Under the pieces are notes generated by a model, which was given only the letters and a program-made list of their open reading frames with translations, made no database searches and had not been told where the DNA came from. A stretch of 64,000 bases of DNA from contig NZ_JASERT010000002.1 of the NCBI RefSeq assembly GCF_030027245.1, positions 124,001-188,000 of the forward strand. The letters run 5' to 3'. Both the position numbers and the translations under genes were made by a program. Shown here piece after piece: positions 9,841 through 17,972 of the stretch. Within the stretch, counting starts at the first letter, position 1, and each line of letters begins with the position of its first letter. Source of the stretch: Asticcacaulis sp. EMRT-3. GTDB taxonomy: Bacteria; Pseudomonadota; Alphaproteobacteria; Caulobacterales; Caulobacteraceae.

Positions 9841-10145
9841 AGCGGCCTGTTCAATGGTCGCGTTCGGCCCTTGATGAACCGAAACACCAGATCGCGGTCA
9901 TCGCTGAAGATAATCCGTTCGCAGCGGGGCGTGTGCATGATCGCATCCGCAAAACAGCGGCGGCCCTGGGCGACATGGCCACCGGCAGGCCGGGGCGCGT
10001 CACAGGCACCTATGAGAAATCCGTCGCGCGCCTGCCCTATATTCTCGCCTATGAAATCACCCGGCTGGCCACTTCGGAAAACGTGGCGATTCTGCATGTG
10101 ATTCACACGGCCCGCGACTGGCCTGATGAGCAGTGGCCGGAGTAA
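9837..10145 (+). CDS. ParE/RelE-superfamily toxin
   Basis: A 102-residue toxin-like protein that starts with GTG overlapping the antitoxin stop by four bases (GTGA), the usual coupling in ParDE operons. It has the RelE/ParE pattern: VQWSRSALDE at the N-terminus, a helical hairpin, the RPGRVTGTYEKSVARLPYILAY strand region and C-terminal VAILHVIHTARDWP. ParE members usually poison DNA gyrase and RelE members cleave mRNA; the sequence alone does not decide which applies. It is convergent with a second, unrelated ParDE pair 35 bases downstream. Confidence 0.85.
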   Translation: MKRPVQWSRSALDEPKHQIAVIAEDNPFAAGRVHDRIRKTAAALGDMATGRPGRVTGTYEKSVARLPYILAYEITRLATSENVAILHVIHTARDWPDEQWPE

Positions 10146-10180
10146 TACCACCATTCTTTATCTATATCAGTCTGATAAAC

Positions 10181-10501
10181 TCAATTGGCGCTCTCATCAT
10201 CGGCACGAAACGCCTTTTCAACATCTTGTCCGCCGTAAAAGACACCGATGATCACGAGGGTTGCTCCATCCATCTTGGTGACGATGGCAAAGCGACGGCG
10301 ATAACCGAGAATGCGAACCTCACGGCCAAGGTCTTCGCGCAGAGTGCCTCGCTGCGGAAATGTCATCAGGGAATCGCAAAACGCGGTGATGCTGGAAACA
10401 AATTTTTCAGCCGTCTGCGCCGAAGCTTCGCCAGCAATATAATCTTCGATTTCGCTTAACTGGCGCAGGGCGCGCGGCGCATAGACGACCCGATACATCA
10501 C
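10181..10501 (-). CDS. ParE/RelE-superfamily toxin (second module)
   Basis: A 106-residue toxin of the plasmid-stabilisation ParE type. It has YRVVYAPRALRQLSEIEDYI at the N-terminus, the central FPQRGTLREDLG and RILGYRRRFAIVTK strands, and the C-terminal VFYGGQDVEKAF strand/helix. It is only distantly similar to the toxin at 9.8 kb, so the two modules are probably independent acquisitions rather than a tandem duplication. Its start overlaps the end of the upstream antitoxin gene by four bases. Cellular target (gyrase or mRNA) is not determinable here. Confidence 0.88.
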   Translation of the reverse strand: MMYRVVYAPRALRQLSEIEDYIAGEASAQTAEKFVSSITAFCDSLMTFPQRGTLREDLGREVRILGYRRRFAIVTKMDGATLVIIGVFYGGQDVEKAFRADDESAN

Positions 10502-10776
10502 GCCTGCCGCGCCCGCGCCTCACGACGTTCCGCCAGATGGGCACGCACCTCATCCGGCGTATAAACCTTGTCAGGATTGGCTTCATAGGCATCGAGCGCC
10601 GGAATCACCTCGTCCTGTATCCATTTTTCCATCGCCCGGTCGCGCGCCAGCAGACTGCGCAGACCATCGCGGACGACCTCGCTTTCGCTGGCATATTCAC
10701 CCGAACGCACCTTGGCGCGGATCATGTCGGCCATCTCATTGGGCACGGTGATGCTGAATTGCTGGGTACTGCGCAT
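10498..10776 (-). CDS. ParD-like antitoxin (second module)
   Basis: A 92-residue ParD antitoxin: ribbon-helix-helix segment STQQFSITVPNEMADMIRAK, the SGEYASESEVVRDGLRSLL helix pair typical of ParD/CopG, then a charged tail that would embrace ParE. I prefer the ATG at 10776 because GGAG lies 8 bases upstream; a longer reading from a TTG at 10788 overlaps that ribosome-binding site. A perfect inverted repeat lies immediately upstream and probably serves for autorepression. Confidence 0.88.
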   Translation of the reverse strand: MRSTQQFSITVPNEMADMIRAKVRSGEYASESEVVRDGLRSLLARDRAMEKWIQDEVIPALDAYEANPDKVYTPDEVRAHLAERREARARQA

Positions 10777-10786
10777 GGAAAACTCC

Positions 10787-10815
10787 AAAGGTGTTCAATC
10801 CTATTCTACACCTTT
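10787..10815. promoter_or_regulatory. Inverted repeat AAAGGTGT-N13-ACACCTTT, likely ParD operator
   Basis: Two perfect 8-base arms separated by 13 bases lie just upstream of the minus-strand parD start. Spacing and location fit an operator bound by a dimeric ribbon-helix-helix antitoxin. The GTGT/ACAC core recalls the GTGTACAC palindromes at the other two toxin-antitoxin promoters. Role inferred. Confidence 0.5.
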
Positions 10816-10827
10816 TTCCGCCGAAAT

Positions 10828-12249
10828 CTATTCCGCCAGCGTTACATCCTCAAACACGGTTTGCGGGCGGGCATCAGGCGTGACGGCGCTCATTTCCACC
10901 GCATCGAGTTTTAAGCCCCTGACATGGCGCGCGCACAGGCCATAGGCTGGCGTGCGGCCAAACATCGAGGGTTCGGGATAGGCGTCCGCCAGTTCAGACG
11001 GGGTTCGCGCCGCATCCTCTGTCGTGCCGCCGCCGCGATAGCTGAGCCTCACCCGCTCCAGCGTCACATCTTCAATCGGATGGTCGGGAAGGCCCATGAT
11101 CAGGGCGCTGTAATCGGGCAAGATGTCGGTGGCCGCCACATCGCGGATCACCACGCGGCGGATCGCCCCAGGTGTCGCGCCTTCCGGGGCGCGCAGGCGA
11201 GCGCCCAGCCGCAGGAAGATCGGCGCGGTCGTCACATCATGCAGGGTAAGGTGGCTCGCCTCAACATCCTCGATCACACCGCCATCGACCGTTTCCAGCG
11301 CCAGACCGCGTGAGCGCTCAAACGTGCAATGATTGATTTTGATGCGGCGGAAATCGCCGCTCGATTCGGTGCCGATCTTGATGCGGCCCGTCACCCGGTC
11401 GCGGTCGGGCGAAAAGGCCTGCGTGCGGCCCTTTGTGCCGTCGAGCAAGGTGCCCGGATCGAAGCCGCTGACGGCGCAATGCGCGATCAGCACGTCCTCG
11501 CACGGCAGGCGCTCACCCAGCGCAAAGCTCGATTTCAGCACAATGGCGTCGTCATTGGGCGTATTGACGCGGCAGCCGCGCACGGTCACCCTGCGGCAGC
11601 CATCAATGTCGATGCCGTCGCGGTTGGTGTCGATCAGCAGGTTCTCCAGGCGCAGATCGTCGACGCCGGTAGCCAGAAGGGCGAAATGTCCACCATTGAC
11701 GATGGTGAAGTCACGCAGCGTCACGCAGCGCGACCGGCACAGCGCAATCGCCTTATTGCCAAGGCCCTCCATCGCCGACATATCGGGCGACAGGACAGCC
11801 AGTTCCGCCGCCGACATGCCGCGCATACTTTCGGGAAATTCGCCGGCCTGTTTGCGCCAGCGCGATCCCGGCCCTTCGCGGGTCAGGCCGCGCCCGTCGA
11901 TCATGCCCGCGCCCGAAATGGTGACGTTCTCAACGTCGATGGCGTGGATCAGGCTGTTGCGCCAGTGGCTGTGGCCGAAATCCTGCCAGAGATCGAAGGG
12001 ATTGGCTTCGGCGGCCTCATAGGTGCCGCCGTGGCGCGCCGGATCGGCGGCTTCCAGCACGCAGCCATCCTGAAGTTCAAGATGAAGATGGCTTTTTAAG
12101 CCTATGGTAAAGCTGAGATAATGGCCTTTCGAGAGCGAGACAATATCGCCCGCTTCGGCAACCGCAATTGCGCCGCGGATGGCCTCGGTATCCACCGTCC
12201 GGCCATCGCCTTTCGCGCCAAAATCACGCGGATCGATCCGCCGTGTCAC
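10828..12249 (-). CDS. GH28-family polygalacturonase-like enzyme, no signal peptide
   Basis: A 473-residue right-handed beta-helix protein. It opens with the pectinase motif [18 protein letters not shown]28 active-site landmarks are [11 protein letters not shown] (Asp of motif I), [13 protein letters not shown] (paired Asp of motif II) and [11 protein letters not shown] (RIK motif IV). It is a close paralogue of the exported enzyme at 20.0-21.6 kb but lacks any signal peptide, so it probably cleaves galacturonate-rhamnose oligosaccharides in the cytoplasm. Its start overlaps the lldD stop by four bases, making it the last gene of the operon with rhamnose dehydrogenase and lldD. Precise linkage specificity is uncertain. 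Confidence 0.88.
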   Translation of the reverse strand: MTRRIDPRDFGAKGDGRTVDTEAIRGAIAVAEAGDIVSLSKGHYLSFTIGLKSHLHLELQDGCVLEAADPARHGGTYEAAEANPFDLWQDFGHSHWRNSLIHAIDVENVTISGAGMIDGRGLTREGPGSRWRKQAGEFPESMRGMSAAELAVLSPDMSAMEGLGNKAIALCRSRCVTLRDFTIVNGGHFALLATGVDDLRLENLLIDTNRDGIDIDGCRRVTVRGCRVNTPNDDAIVLKSSFALGERLPCEDVLIAHCAVSGFDPGTLLDGTKGRTQAFSPDRDRVTGRIKIGTESSGDFRRIKINHCTFERSRGLALETVDGGVIEDVEASHLTLHDVTTAPIFLRLGARLRAPEGATPGAIRRVVIRDVAATDILPDYSALIMGLPDHPIEDVTLERVRLSYRGGGTTEDAARTPSELADAYPEPSMFGRTPAYGLCARHVRGLKLDAVEMSAVTPDARPQTVFEDVTLAE

Positions 12250-13376
12250 GCCAGAATGTCCGGGCCGATGTCTTTGATCGACTTGCAGCCCGTCAATACC
12301 ATCGCCGTGCGCATATCTTTTTCCAGCAGGGCCAGCAGATGGCGCACCCCCGCCTCACCTGCGGTCGCCAGCGCATAGACAAAGGCCCGCCCGATCAGCA
12401 CGCCATCGGCACCCAGGGCCAGCATCCGCATCACATCCAGTCCGGTGCGAATGCCGCCATCGGCAAAGATCGTCATCTCGCCCTTCACGGCGTCTGCGAT
12501 TCCGGCCAGGGCGCGCGCCGACGACAGAGCACCGTCGAGTTGCCGTCCGCCGTGATTGGACACGACCAGACCATCGGCCCCGAAGGTTTTGGCGTCCTTG
12601 GCGTCCTGTGGATCGAGAATGCCCTTGATGACCATCGGGCCGTTCCAGGCGTCGCGGATCCATTCCAGATCCTGCCACGAAATGCCGGGGTCGAAATTGG
12701 CCCCCAGCCAGCCGATATAGTCTTCCAGACCGGTGGCCTTGCCGAGATAGGCCGACACATTGCCGAGATCATGCGGCGTGCCCATCAACCCGACATCGAA
12801 CGCCCATGACGGATGGGTCATGGCCTGCCAGATACGGCGCAGAGGCGCGTTCGGGCCGCTCATGCCGGAATGGGCGTCGCGGTAGCGCGAACCGGGCACC
12901 GGCATATCGACGGTGAAGACCAGCGTGCTGGCCCCCAGCGCCTTCGCCCTTTGCAGCACATCGCCCATAAAGCCGCGATCCTTCAGCACATAGAGCTGAA
13001 ACCAGATCGGCTTGGGGCTTTGGCTGGCCACTTCCTTCAGCGAACAGACTGAGACGGTGGACTGGATGAAGGGGATGTTGCGCGAGGCCGCCGCTTTCGC
13101 CGCCTGCACCTCGCCGCGCCGCGCATACATGCCGGTCAGCCCCACGGGGGCGAGACAAATGGGCAGGTCGTGTTTCACGCCGAAAAATTCGGTGGACAGA
13201 TCGAGCGTTTCGGAGCCCTTCAGCACGCGCTGCTTCAGCGCCACCTGATTGAGATCGGACACATTGGCGCGTAAGGTGGTTTCCGCCCCCGAACCGCCAT
13301 CGAGATAGTCAAACAGAAACGGCGGCAGCTTGGCCTTGGCCGCCTTGCGGTAATCGGTGGGCGAGGAGATAATCAT
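12246..13376 (-). CDS. lldD: FMN-dependent L-lactate dehydrogenase
   Basis: A 376-residue alpha-hydroxy-acid dehydrogenase that closely resembles E. coli LldD from the first residues ([20 protein letters not shown]) onward. It has the FMN-barrel strand [20 protein letters not shown], the substrate loop [21 protein letters not shown] and the catalytic His/Arg motif [10 protein letters not shown]. It oxidises L-lactate to pyruvate at the inner membrane. That fits here because the rhamnose pathway in this locus yields L-lactate. ATG 13376 matches the E. coli start and is preceded by a purine-rich site; a TTG at 13385 is less likely. It overlaps the downstream GH28 gene by four bases. Confidence 0.95.
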   Translation of the reverse strand: MIISSPTDYRKAAKAKLPPFLFDYLDGGSGAETTLRANVSDLNQVALKQRVLKGSETLDLSTEFFGVKHDLPICLAPVGLTGMYARRGEVQAAKAAASRNIPFIQSTVSVCSLKEVASQSPKPIWFQLYVLKDRGFMGDVLQRAKALGASTLVFTVDMPVPGSRYRDAHSGMSGPNAPLRRIWQAMTHPSWAFDVGLMGTPHDLGNVSAYLGKATGLEDYIGWLGANFDPGISWQDLEWIRDAWNGPMVIKGILDPQDAKDAKTFGADGLVVSNHGGRQLDGALSSARALAGIADAVKGEMTIFADGGIRTGLDVMRMLALGADGVLIGRAFVYALATAGEAGVRHLLALLEKDMRTAMVLTGCKSIKDIGPDILA

Positions 13377-13404
13377 GGTTCTCAATACACGGATTCGGCC
13401 GATT

Positions 13405-13520
13405 CGCGTCAGGACGAGCCGAGAATGGCGCTTTTTGAGATCCGGAGCGGAGCGTACTCAAGTACGTGAGCACCGGAAGCGTAGAAAAGTGCCAATTCGC
13501 AGGCCGTCCTCACGCGAATC
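13405..13520. repeat. Imperfect long palindrome between rhamnose dehydrogenase and lldD
   Basis: The outer arms GATTCGCGTCAGGACG and CGTCCTCACGCGAATC are nearly complementary, and a nested palindrome centred on CTCAAGTACGTGAG lies inside. The whole about 115-base stretch fills the only sizeable gap in this operon and could fold into one long hairpin. It resembles a dispersed palindromic repeat more than a promoter, and might process or stabilise the mRNA. The right arm ends at the SDR stop codon. Confidence 0.6.
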
Positions 13521-14300
13521 CTACTGCAAATTCACAAATGCGCCACCATCCGCCAACACCGAAGCGCCGGTGACATAGGAGGCGAGATCCGAAGCCAGGA
13601 AAACCACCACCTTGCCGATGTCGGACGGTACGCCCAGACGGCCGAGCGGAATGCGACTTTCCATATATGCGCGCTTTTTCGTATCGGCCAGATCGTCCTT
13701 GTTGATGTCGGTGGCGATGGTGCCGGGCATGACCGAATTGCAGCGGATGCCGTGCCTGCCCAGCGCAATGGCGGTCGATTGCATCAGGGAATGGACGCCC
13801 GCCTTGGTGGGGGTGTAATGGCTCTGCATCTCGCCACCTACCAGAGCCGAGATCGACGAAATGGCGATCAGCGAACCACCGGTGCCCTGTTTGACCATCT
13901 GATTGGCAGCGGCCTGACACATATAATAGGCGCCGAACAGATTGACCTCCATCGTGCGGCGCAGCGTCGCGCGCGGCATGTCCAGGAAGCTATGGAACGG
14001 GCAGATGCCGGCGTTCGACACCAGATGATCGACGCCACCCAGACCCGCAACCGCCGCCGTGATAAAGGCTGGCGCACTGTCGGGATCAGCGACATCGCCA
14101 TTGAATACGACGGCCTTACGGCCCAGGGCGGCGATTTCGTCGGCCAGCGAACGGGCGGCCTCGTCATCATTGAACACATTGAGCGCCACATCGGCACCGT
14201 GGCGCGCGCATTCGATAGCGGTGGCCCGCCCGATGCCGCGCGACGCGCCGGTGATCAGAATGCGCTGTCCCTCAAGAAGCTTGGGTCCCTCAAGAAGCAT
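13521..14300 (-). CDS. L-rhamnose 1-dehydrogenase (SDR)
   Basis: A 259-residue short-chain dehydrogenase that oxidises L-rhamnose to L-rhamnono-lactone, the first step of the non-phosphorylated pathway. The cofactor loop is TGASRGIG. The catalytic tetrad falls in NAGICPFHSF, SSISAL and Y..TK (HYTPTKAG), and the C-terminus is VLADGGAFVNLQ. The segment AGICPFHSFLDMP matches the Azotobacter/Sphingomonas L-rhamnose dehydrogenases as I remember them. The first eleven residues contain a doubled LLEG, produced by an 18-base tandem repeat; relatives have only one copy. It is first in the minus-strand operon with lldD and a GH28 gene. Confidence 0.88.
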   Translation of the reverse strand: MLLEGPKLLEGQRILITGASRGIGRATAIECARHGADVALNVFNDDEAARSLADEIAALGRKAVVFNGDVADPDSAPAFITAAVAGLGGVDHLVSNAGICPFHSFLDMPRATLRRTMEVNLFGAYYMCQAAANQMVKQGTGGSLIAISSISALVGGEMQSHYTPTKAGVHSLMQSTAIALGRHGIRCNSVMPGTIATDINKDDLADTKKRAYMESRIPLGRLGVPSDIGKVVVFLASDLASYVTGASVLADGGAFVNLQ

Positions 14301-14704
14301 AGGTCTTCCTTCGTCTCAACTCTCTTTACTTTATAGACCGCTGAAACGCCCCCGTGCCCCCGGAAATGAGCGCCATGACGATTGAACCTGATGCAAACTG
14401 CGTGCTTGTCGAAGGTTCAAAAATCATATGCGTGGAAATTCAACAGCTAAAGCACCATATGACGCGATTACATCATTGGCAATCACTAATTCGATCATTC
14501 ACGATCATTTTCAACCACTCCCGCCTGCCCGCCACATCGCGGCGAGTCGCCGAAGTCTCGCGCCGCCTCGCCGCTATATATAATACAAATCTTCTGTAAA
14601 GATGGGCATATCGGCTTGCCAGCGCATATGCGCCATTGACAAACGGCTTACCGATCAATATCGATCATCATAAATCATCACCCACGCATAAAGTTGAGAC
14701 GACC
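14301..14704. promoter_or_regulatory. Divergent promoter region of the two rhamnose operons
   Basis: About 400 bases separate the start of rhamnose dehydrogenase (minus) from rhamnonate dehydratase (plus). It is AT-richer than its surroundings, especially 14390-14600, and encodes no convincing protein. An AATCA-rich patch at 14662-14692 (CGATCATCATAAATCATCAC and following) lies just before the plus-strand gene and resembles motifs ahead of rhaT and the 23.4-kb esterase. These may be sites for the DeoR-type regulator, but no exact consensus can be proved by eye. Confidence 0.45.
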
Positions 14705-15916
14705 ATGCCGACCAAAGCCTTTACGCCCGTCAAAATCAAACAGGTTCGGGCCTTTGTTATCAAGGGTGGCGAAGGCGGCGGCGGCGCCGATTACCACGAT
14801 CAGGGCGAAGGCCACTGGATCGACAACCATATCGCCACCTCGATGGGCCGTTATCCCGAATACCGCCAGAGCCGCAAAAGCTTCGGCATCAATGTGCTGG
14901 GCACGCTGGTGGTCGAGATCGAGGCCGATGACGGCACGGTCGGTTTCGCGGTCACCACGGGCGGCGAACCGGCGGCCTATCTGGTCGAAAAGCACTTCGC
15001 GCGCTTCTTAGAGGGTCGCTCGCCGTTCGAATATGAGAAAATCTGGGATCAGATGTATTTCGGCTCGCAATATTATGGCCGCAAGGGTCTGGTGGTCAAC
15101 GCCATTTCGGGCGTCGATCTGGCCCTGTGGGACCTGATGGGCCGCCTGCGCGGTGAGCCGGTCTATCACATGCTGGGCGGCGCGGTGCGCGACGAATTGC
15201 AGTTTTACGCCACCGGCGCGCGGCCTGATCTGGCCAAGAAGATGGGCTTTATCGGCGGCAAGATGCCTTTGCTGCATGGCCCGATCGAGGGCGATGAGGG
15301 CCTGCGCAAGAATGTCGAGATGCTGGCCGATATGCGCGCACGTTGCGGCGATGATTTCTGGCTGATGTGGGATTGCTGGATGGCGCTCGATGTCAACTAT
15401 GCCACCCGCCTGGCCCATGCCTGCGCCGAATATGATCTGAAATGGATCGAAGAAGCGATTTCACCCGATGATTACTGGGGCTATCAGCAACTGAAAATGA
15501 ATGTGCCCGCCGGGATGCTGGTCACAACCGGCGAACACGAAGCGACGCGCTGGGGTTTCCGCATGTTGATGGAGATGGAGTGCTGCGACCTGATCCAGCC
15601 CGATGTCGGCTGGTGCGGCGGCGTGACGGAGTTGCTGAAAATCTCGGCTATGGCCGATGCGCGCGGCATTATGGTCGTGCCGCACGGCTCAAGCGTCTAT
15701 TCGTATCATTTCGTCATCACGCGCCATAATTCGCCGTTTGCCGAATTCCTGATGATGGCGCCCAAGGCCGATCACGTAGCCCCCATGTTCCACCCGCAAT
15801 TGCTGGGCGAACCGGTGCCGGAAAATGGCCGCCTGAATGTCAACAAGCTTGATAAGCCGGGCTTCGGCGTCGAGCTGAACCCCGATGTCAAGCTGCACCG
15901 CCCCTATACGCATTAA
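14705..15916 (+). CDS. rhmD: L-rhamnonate dehydratase (enolase superfamily)
   Basis: A 403-residue member of the mandelate-racemase-type enolase superfamily that dehydrates L-rhamnonate to 2-keto-3-deoxy-L-rhamnonate. It follows E. coli RhmD almost throughout: [19 protein letters not shown] near the N-terminus, [39 protein letters not shown], metal ligands in [14 protein letters not shown] and TTGEHEAT, the QPDVGWCGG strand, the catalytic-His loop [11 protein letters not shown], and a C-terminal [13 protein letters not shown] 14705 is chosen because it matches RhmD; an in-frame TTG at 14636 would add 23 unrelated residues. It is the first gene of the plus-strand catabolic operon. Confidence 0.95.
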   Translation: MPTKAFTPVKIKQVRAFVIKGGEGGGGADYHDQGEGHWIDNHIATSMGRYPEYRQSRKSFGINVLGTLVVEIEADDGTVGFAVTTGGEPAAYLVEKHFARFLEGRSPFEYEKIWDQMYFGSQYYGRKGLVVNAISGVDLALWDLMGRLRGEPVYHMLGGAVRDELQFYATGARPDLAKKMGFIGGKMPLLHGPIEGDEGLRKNVEMLADMRARCGDDFWLMWDCWMALDVNYATRLAHACAEYDLKWIEEAISPDDYWGYQQLKMNVPAGMLVTTGEHEATRWGFRMLMEMECCDLIQPDVGWCGGVTELLKISAMADARGIMVVPHGSSVYSYHFVITRHNSPFAEFLMMAPKADHVAPMFHPQLLGEPVPENGRLNVNKLDKPGFGVELNPDVKLHRPYTH

Positions 15917-15922
15917 GAGGAT

Positions 15923-16094
15923 TTGAACCACGGAAAGCACGGAAAGCACGGAAAAGTGGCGCTGATCAGCGTCTGAACAGGCATCTTCGGCAGAAAATAA
16001 CGCGCTTCGCGCAATCTTTGAGTCTTCCGACAAGCATGAGCTTGGGTTCGTATCGCCAGCCTCCTCCGTGCTTTCCGTGTTTTCCGTGGTTCAA
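15923..16094. repeat. Intergenic element with CCACGGAAAGCACGGAAAG arms
   Basis: The left arm (15923-15955) consists of the unit CGGAAAGCA repeated after TTGAACCA. The right arm (16063-16094) is its inverted complement, ending TTTTCCGTGGTTCAA. About 107 bases lie between them, without a convincing ORF. A shorter relative sits at 17742-17809 in the same operon. The structure could be a small mobile or palindromic element; in RNA it would form a strong stem-loop between the dehydratase and hydrolase cistrons. Confidence 0.75.
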
Positions 16095-16118
16095 TCCTTC
16101 TCCTGAAAGGAAGACATT

Positions 16119-16991
16119 ATGAAACTCTGCCGCTATGGCCCCAAGGGCGCTGAAAAACCCGGTATCGTCGATTCCGAAGGCCGCATCCGCGACCTGTCCG
16201 GCGTCCTGCCCGACCTGACGCCCGACACGGTGCGCCTGTCGCAACTGGCCAAATTGAACGACATCGACCTGATGACCCTGCCCATCGTTGAGGGCCAGCC
16301 GCGCTATGGCGTGCCGGTCAAGGGCATCGGCAAGATTATCGCCGTCGGTCTCAACTATGCCGACCATGCCGCCGAATCGAACCTGCCCGTGCCGCCGGAG
16401 CCCATCTATTTCACCAAGGCCGTCACCTCGCTGAACGGCCCGAACGACGATGTGATCAAGCCGCGCGACGCCACCAAGATGGACTGGGAGGTCGAACTGG
16501 GCCTCGTGATCGGCAAGACCTGCCGCTATGTCGATGAGGCCGAGGCTTTGTCGCATGTCGCCGGTTATGTGCTGGTCAATGATATTTCCGAACGCGCCTT
16601 TCAAAAGGAGCGCGGCACGCAATGGGTGAAGGGCAAGGGCTGCGACACCTTCTGCCCCACCGGCCCGTGGCTGGTGACGCCCGATGAGGTGGGCGACGTG
16701 CATAATCTCGACATGTTCCTCGACGTCAACGGCCAGCGGATGCAGACCGGCAATACGAAGACGCTGATCTTCAATGTGGCCCAGTGCATCTCGTACATTT
16801 CGCGCTTCGTCACCCTGCAACCGGGCGATCTGCTGATCACCGGCACCCCGCCCGGCGTCGGCGAAGGCAAGAAACCCAATCCCATCTATTTGAATGCCGG
16901 TGACGAGATGCACCTTGGCATCGCCAAGCTGGGCGAGCAAAAGCACAAGGTTGTGCCGTTCTCGCTGGAAAATCTGGAGATTTTTGAATGA
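16119..16991 (+). CDS. 2,4-diketo-3-deoxy-L-rhamnonate hydrolase (FAH family)
   Basis: A 290-residue fumarylacetoacetate-hydrolase-fold enzyme. The mixed beta-roll core begins at IIAVGLNYADHAAES (about 70). The divalent-metal acidic residues lie in PIYFTKAVTS, MDWEVELGLVIG and NDISERAFQ, and the C-terminal strand reads LLITGTPPGVGEGKKP. In Sphingomonas-type L-rhamnose catabolism this family hydrolyses the diketo acid to pyruvate plus L-lactate. That role is strongly supported by the adjacent dehydratase, dehydrogenase and lldD. The Shine-Dalgarno GAAAGGAAG precedes the ATG. Its stop overlaps the next start as ATGA, so the two enzymes are translationally coupled. Confidence 0.9.
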   Translation: MKLCRYGPKGAEKPGIVDSEGRIRDLSGVLPDLTPDTVRLSQLAKLNDIDLMTLPIVEGQPRYGVPVKGIGKIIAVGLNYADHAAESNLPVPPEPIYFTKAVTSLNGPNDDVIKPRDATKMDWEVELGLVIGKTCRYVDEAEALSHVAGYVLVNDISERAFQKERGTQWVKGKGCDTFCPTGPWLVTPDEVGDVHNLDMFLDVNGQRMQTGNTKTLIFNVAQCISYISRFVTLQPGDLLITGTPPGVGEGKKPNPIYLNAGDEMHLGIAKLGEQKHKVVPFSLENLEIFE

Positions 16992-17734
16992 TTTATACCG
17001 ATCGATTTAAGGGCCGCCGCGCCATCGTCACCGGTGCCGCTTCGGGGCTTGGTAAGGCCACGGCGGCGCGCATCGTCGCCGAAGGCGGCACAGTCGTCTT
17101 GTGGGATCTCAATGCCGAGGCGCTGGACGCCGCGAAGTCAGAGGTCGGGGCGGCGGGCGTTGTGGCGCTCGATGTCTCCGATCATGCGCAGGTGGCCCAG
17201 GCAGCGAAGCAGTCAGCGGACATTCTTGGCGGCATCGACATCCTCGTCAATTCGGCGGGCATTACCGGCGCCACCGTGCCGGTGTGGGAATTCCCGGTCG
17301 AATCATGGCTGAAGGTGATGGACATCAATCTGAACGGCCTGTTCTATTGCTGCCGCGAAGTCATCCCCTTCATGCTCGAAGGCGGCTATGGCCGCATCGT
17401 CAATGTGGCCAGCGTCGCGGGCAAGGAAGGCAATCCCAATGCCTCGGCCTATTCGGCGTCAAAAGCGGGCGTGATCGGCCTGACCAAATCCTTAGGCAAG
17501 GAACTGGCCACGAAGGGCGTGATCGTCAACGCCCTGACGCCCGCCACGTTTGAATCGCCGATTCTGGCCCAGCTTCCGCCCAGCCAGGTCGAATATATGC
17601 GCTCGAAGATTCCAATGGGCCGTCTGGGCGTTGTCGATGAATCGGCGGCTACGGTCTGTTTCATGGCTTCGGAAGAATGCTCGTTCACCACGGCCTCGAC
17701 CTTCGATACGTCGGGCGGACGGACCACGTTCTAA
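16988..17734 (+). CDS. 2-keto-3-deoxy-L-rhamnonate 4-dehydrogenase (SDR)
   Basis: A 248-residue short-chain dehydrogenase. The NAD(P) loop is TGAASGLG. The catalytic residues sit in NSAGITG, NVASVAG and YSASKAGVIG, and an unusual C-terminus FDTSGGRTTF is typical of the 2-keto-3-deoxy-L-rhamnonate/fuconate dehydrogenase subgroup. It oxidises C4 of the keto-deoxy acid made by the dehydratase, giving the substrate of the hydrolase encoded just upstream, with which it overlaps by four bases. It is not close to the other SDR at 13.5 kb, which supports distinct steps. Confidence 0.88.
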   Translation: MIYTDRFKGRRAIVTGAASGLGKATAARIVAEGGTVVLWDLNAEALDAAKSEVGAAGVVALDVSDHAQVAQAAKQSADILGGIDILVNSAGITGATVPVWEFPVESWLKVMDINLNGLFYCCREVIPFMLEGGYGRIVNVASVAGKEGNPNASAYSASKAGVIGLTKSLGKELATKGVIVNALTPATFESPILAQLPPSQVEYMRSKIPMGRLGVVDESAATVCFMASEECSFTTASTFDTSGGRTTF

Positions 17735-17741
17735 GAGGTTT

Positions 17742-17809
17742 AACCACGGAAAACACGGAAAACACGGAAAATAATTCTCCTCTTCCCTCCGTGTTTTCCG
17801 TGGTTTGAA
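17742..17809. repeat. Short CCACGGAAAACACGGAAAA inverted repeat
   Basis: A 68-base stem-loop. The left arm carries three CACGGAAAA-type units after TTTAACCA, and the right arm is CCGTGTTTTCCGTGGTTTGAA. It is the compact relative of the element at 15923-16094 and lies directly against the double-hairpin repeat that follows. It probably forms a hairpin between the SDR and lactonase cistrons. Confidence 0.75.
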
Positions 17810-17810
17810 T

Positions 17811-17950
17811 CCCTTCTCCCCTCGCGAGGGGAGAAGGTGGCCTGAACGAAGTGAAGGCCGGATGAGGGGCCTTTCTGCATACCCCGCCCCTCACCCGGTC
17901 GCCCTCGCTTCGCTTGGGCTCCCGTCCTCTCCCCGCAAGCAGGGAGAGGG
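17811..17950. repeat. Double-hairpin intergenic repeat, copy 1
   Basis: A roughly 140-base repeat with a hairpin at each end (CTCCCCTCGCGAGGGGAG and CTCTCCCCGCAAGCAGGGAGAG). The core carries GGTGGCCTGAACGAAG, GGCCGGATGAGGGG and CCTCACCCGGTCGCC. Five further copies occur in this window at 21.6, 24.7, 32.2, 35.3 and 38.3 kb, some inverted. All copies are outside genes. Confidence 0.9.
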
Positions 17951-17972
17951 ATAAGAAAAGGGAGAAAAACTT

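Noticed and set aside
15923..15955. CACGGAAAG direct units as a CRISPR array
   Set aside because: Units are about 9 bases with no unique spacers and form inverted arms, so this is a stem-loop repeat.
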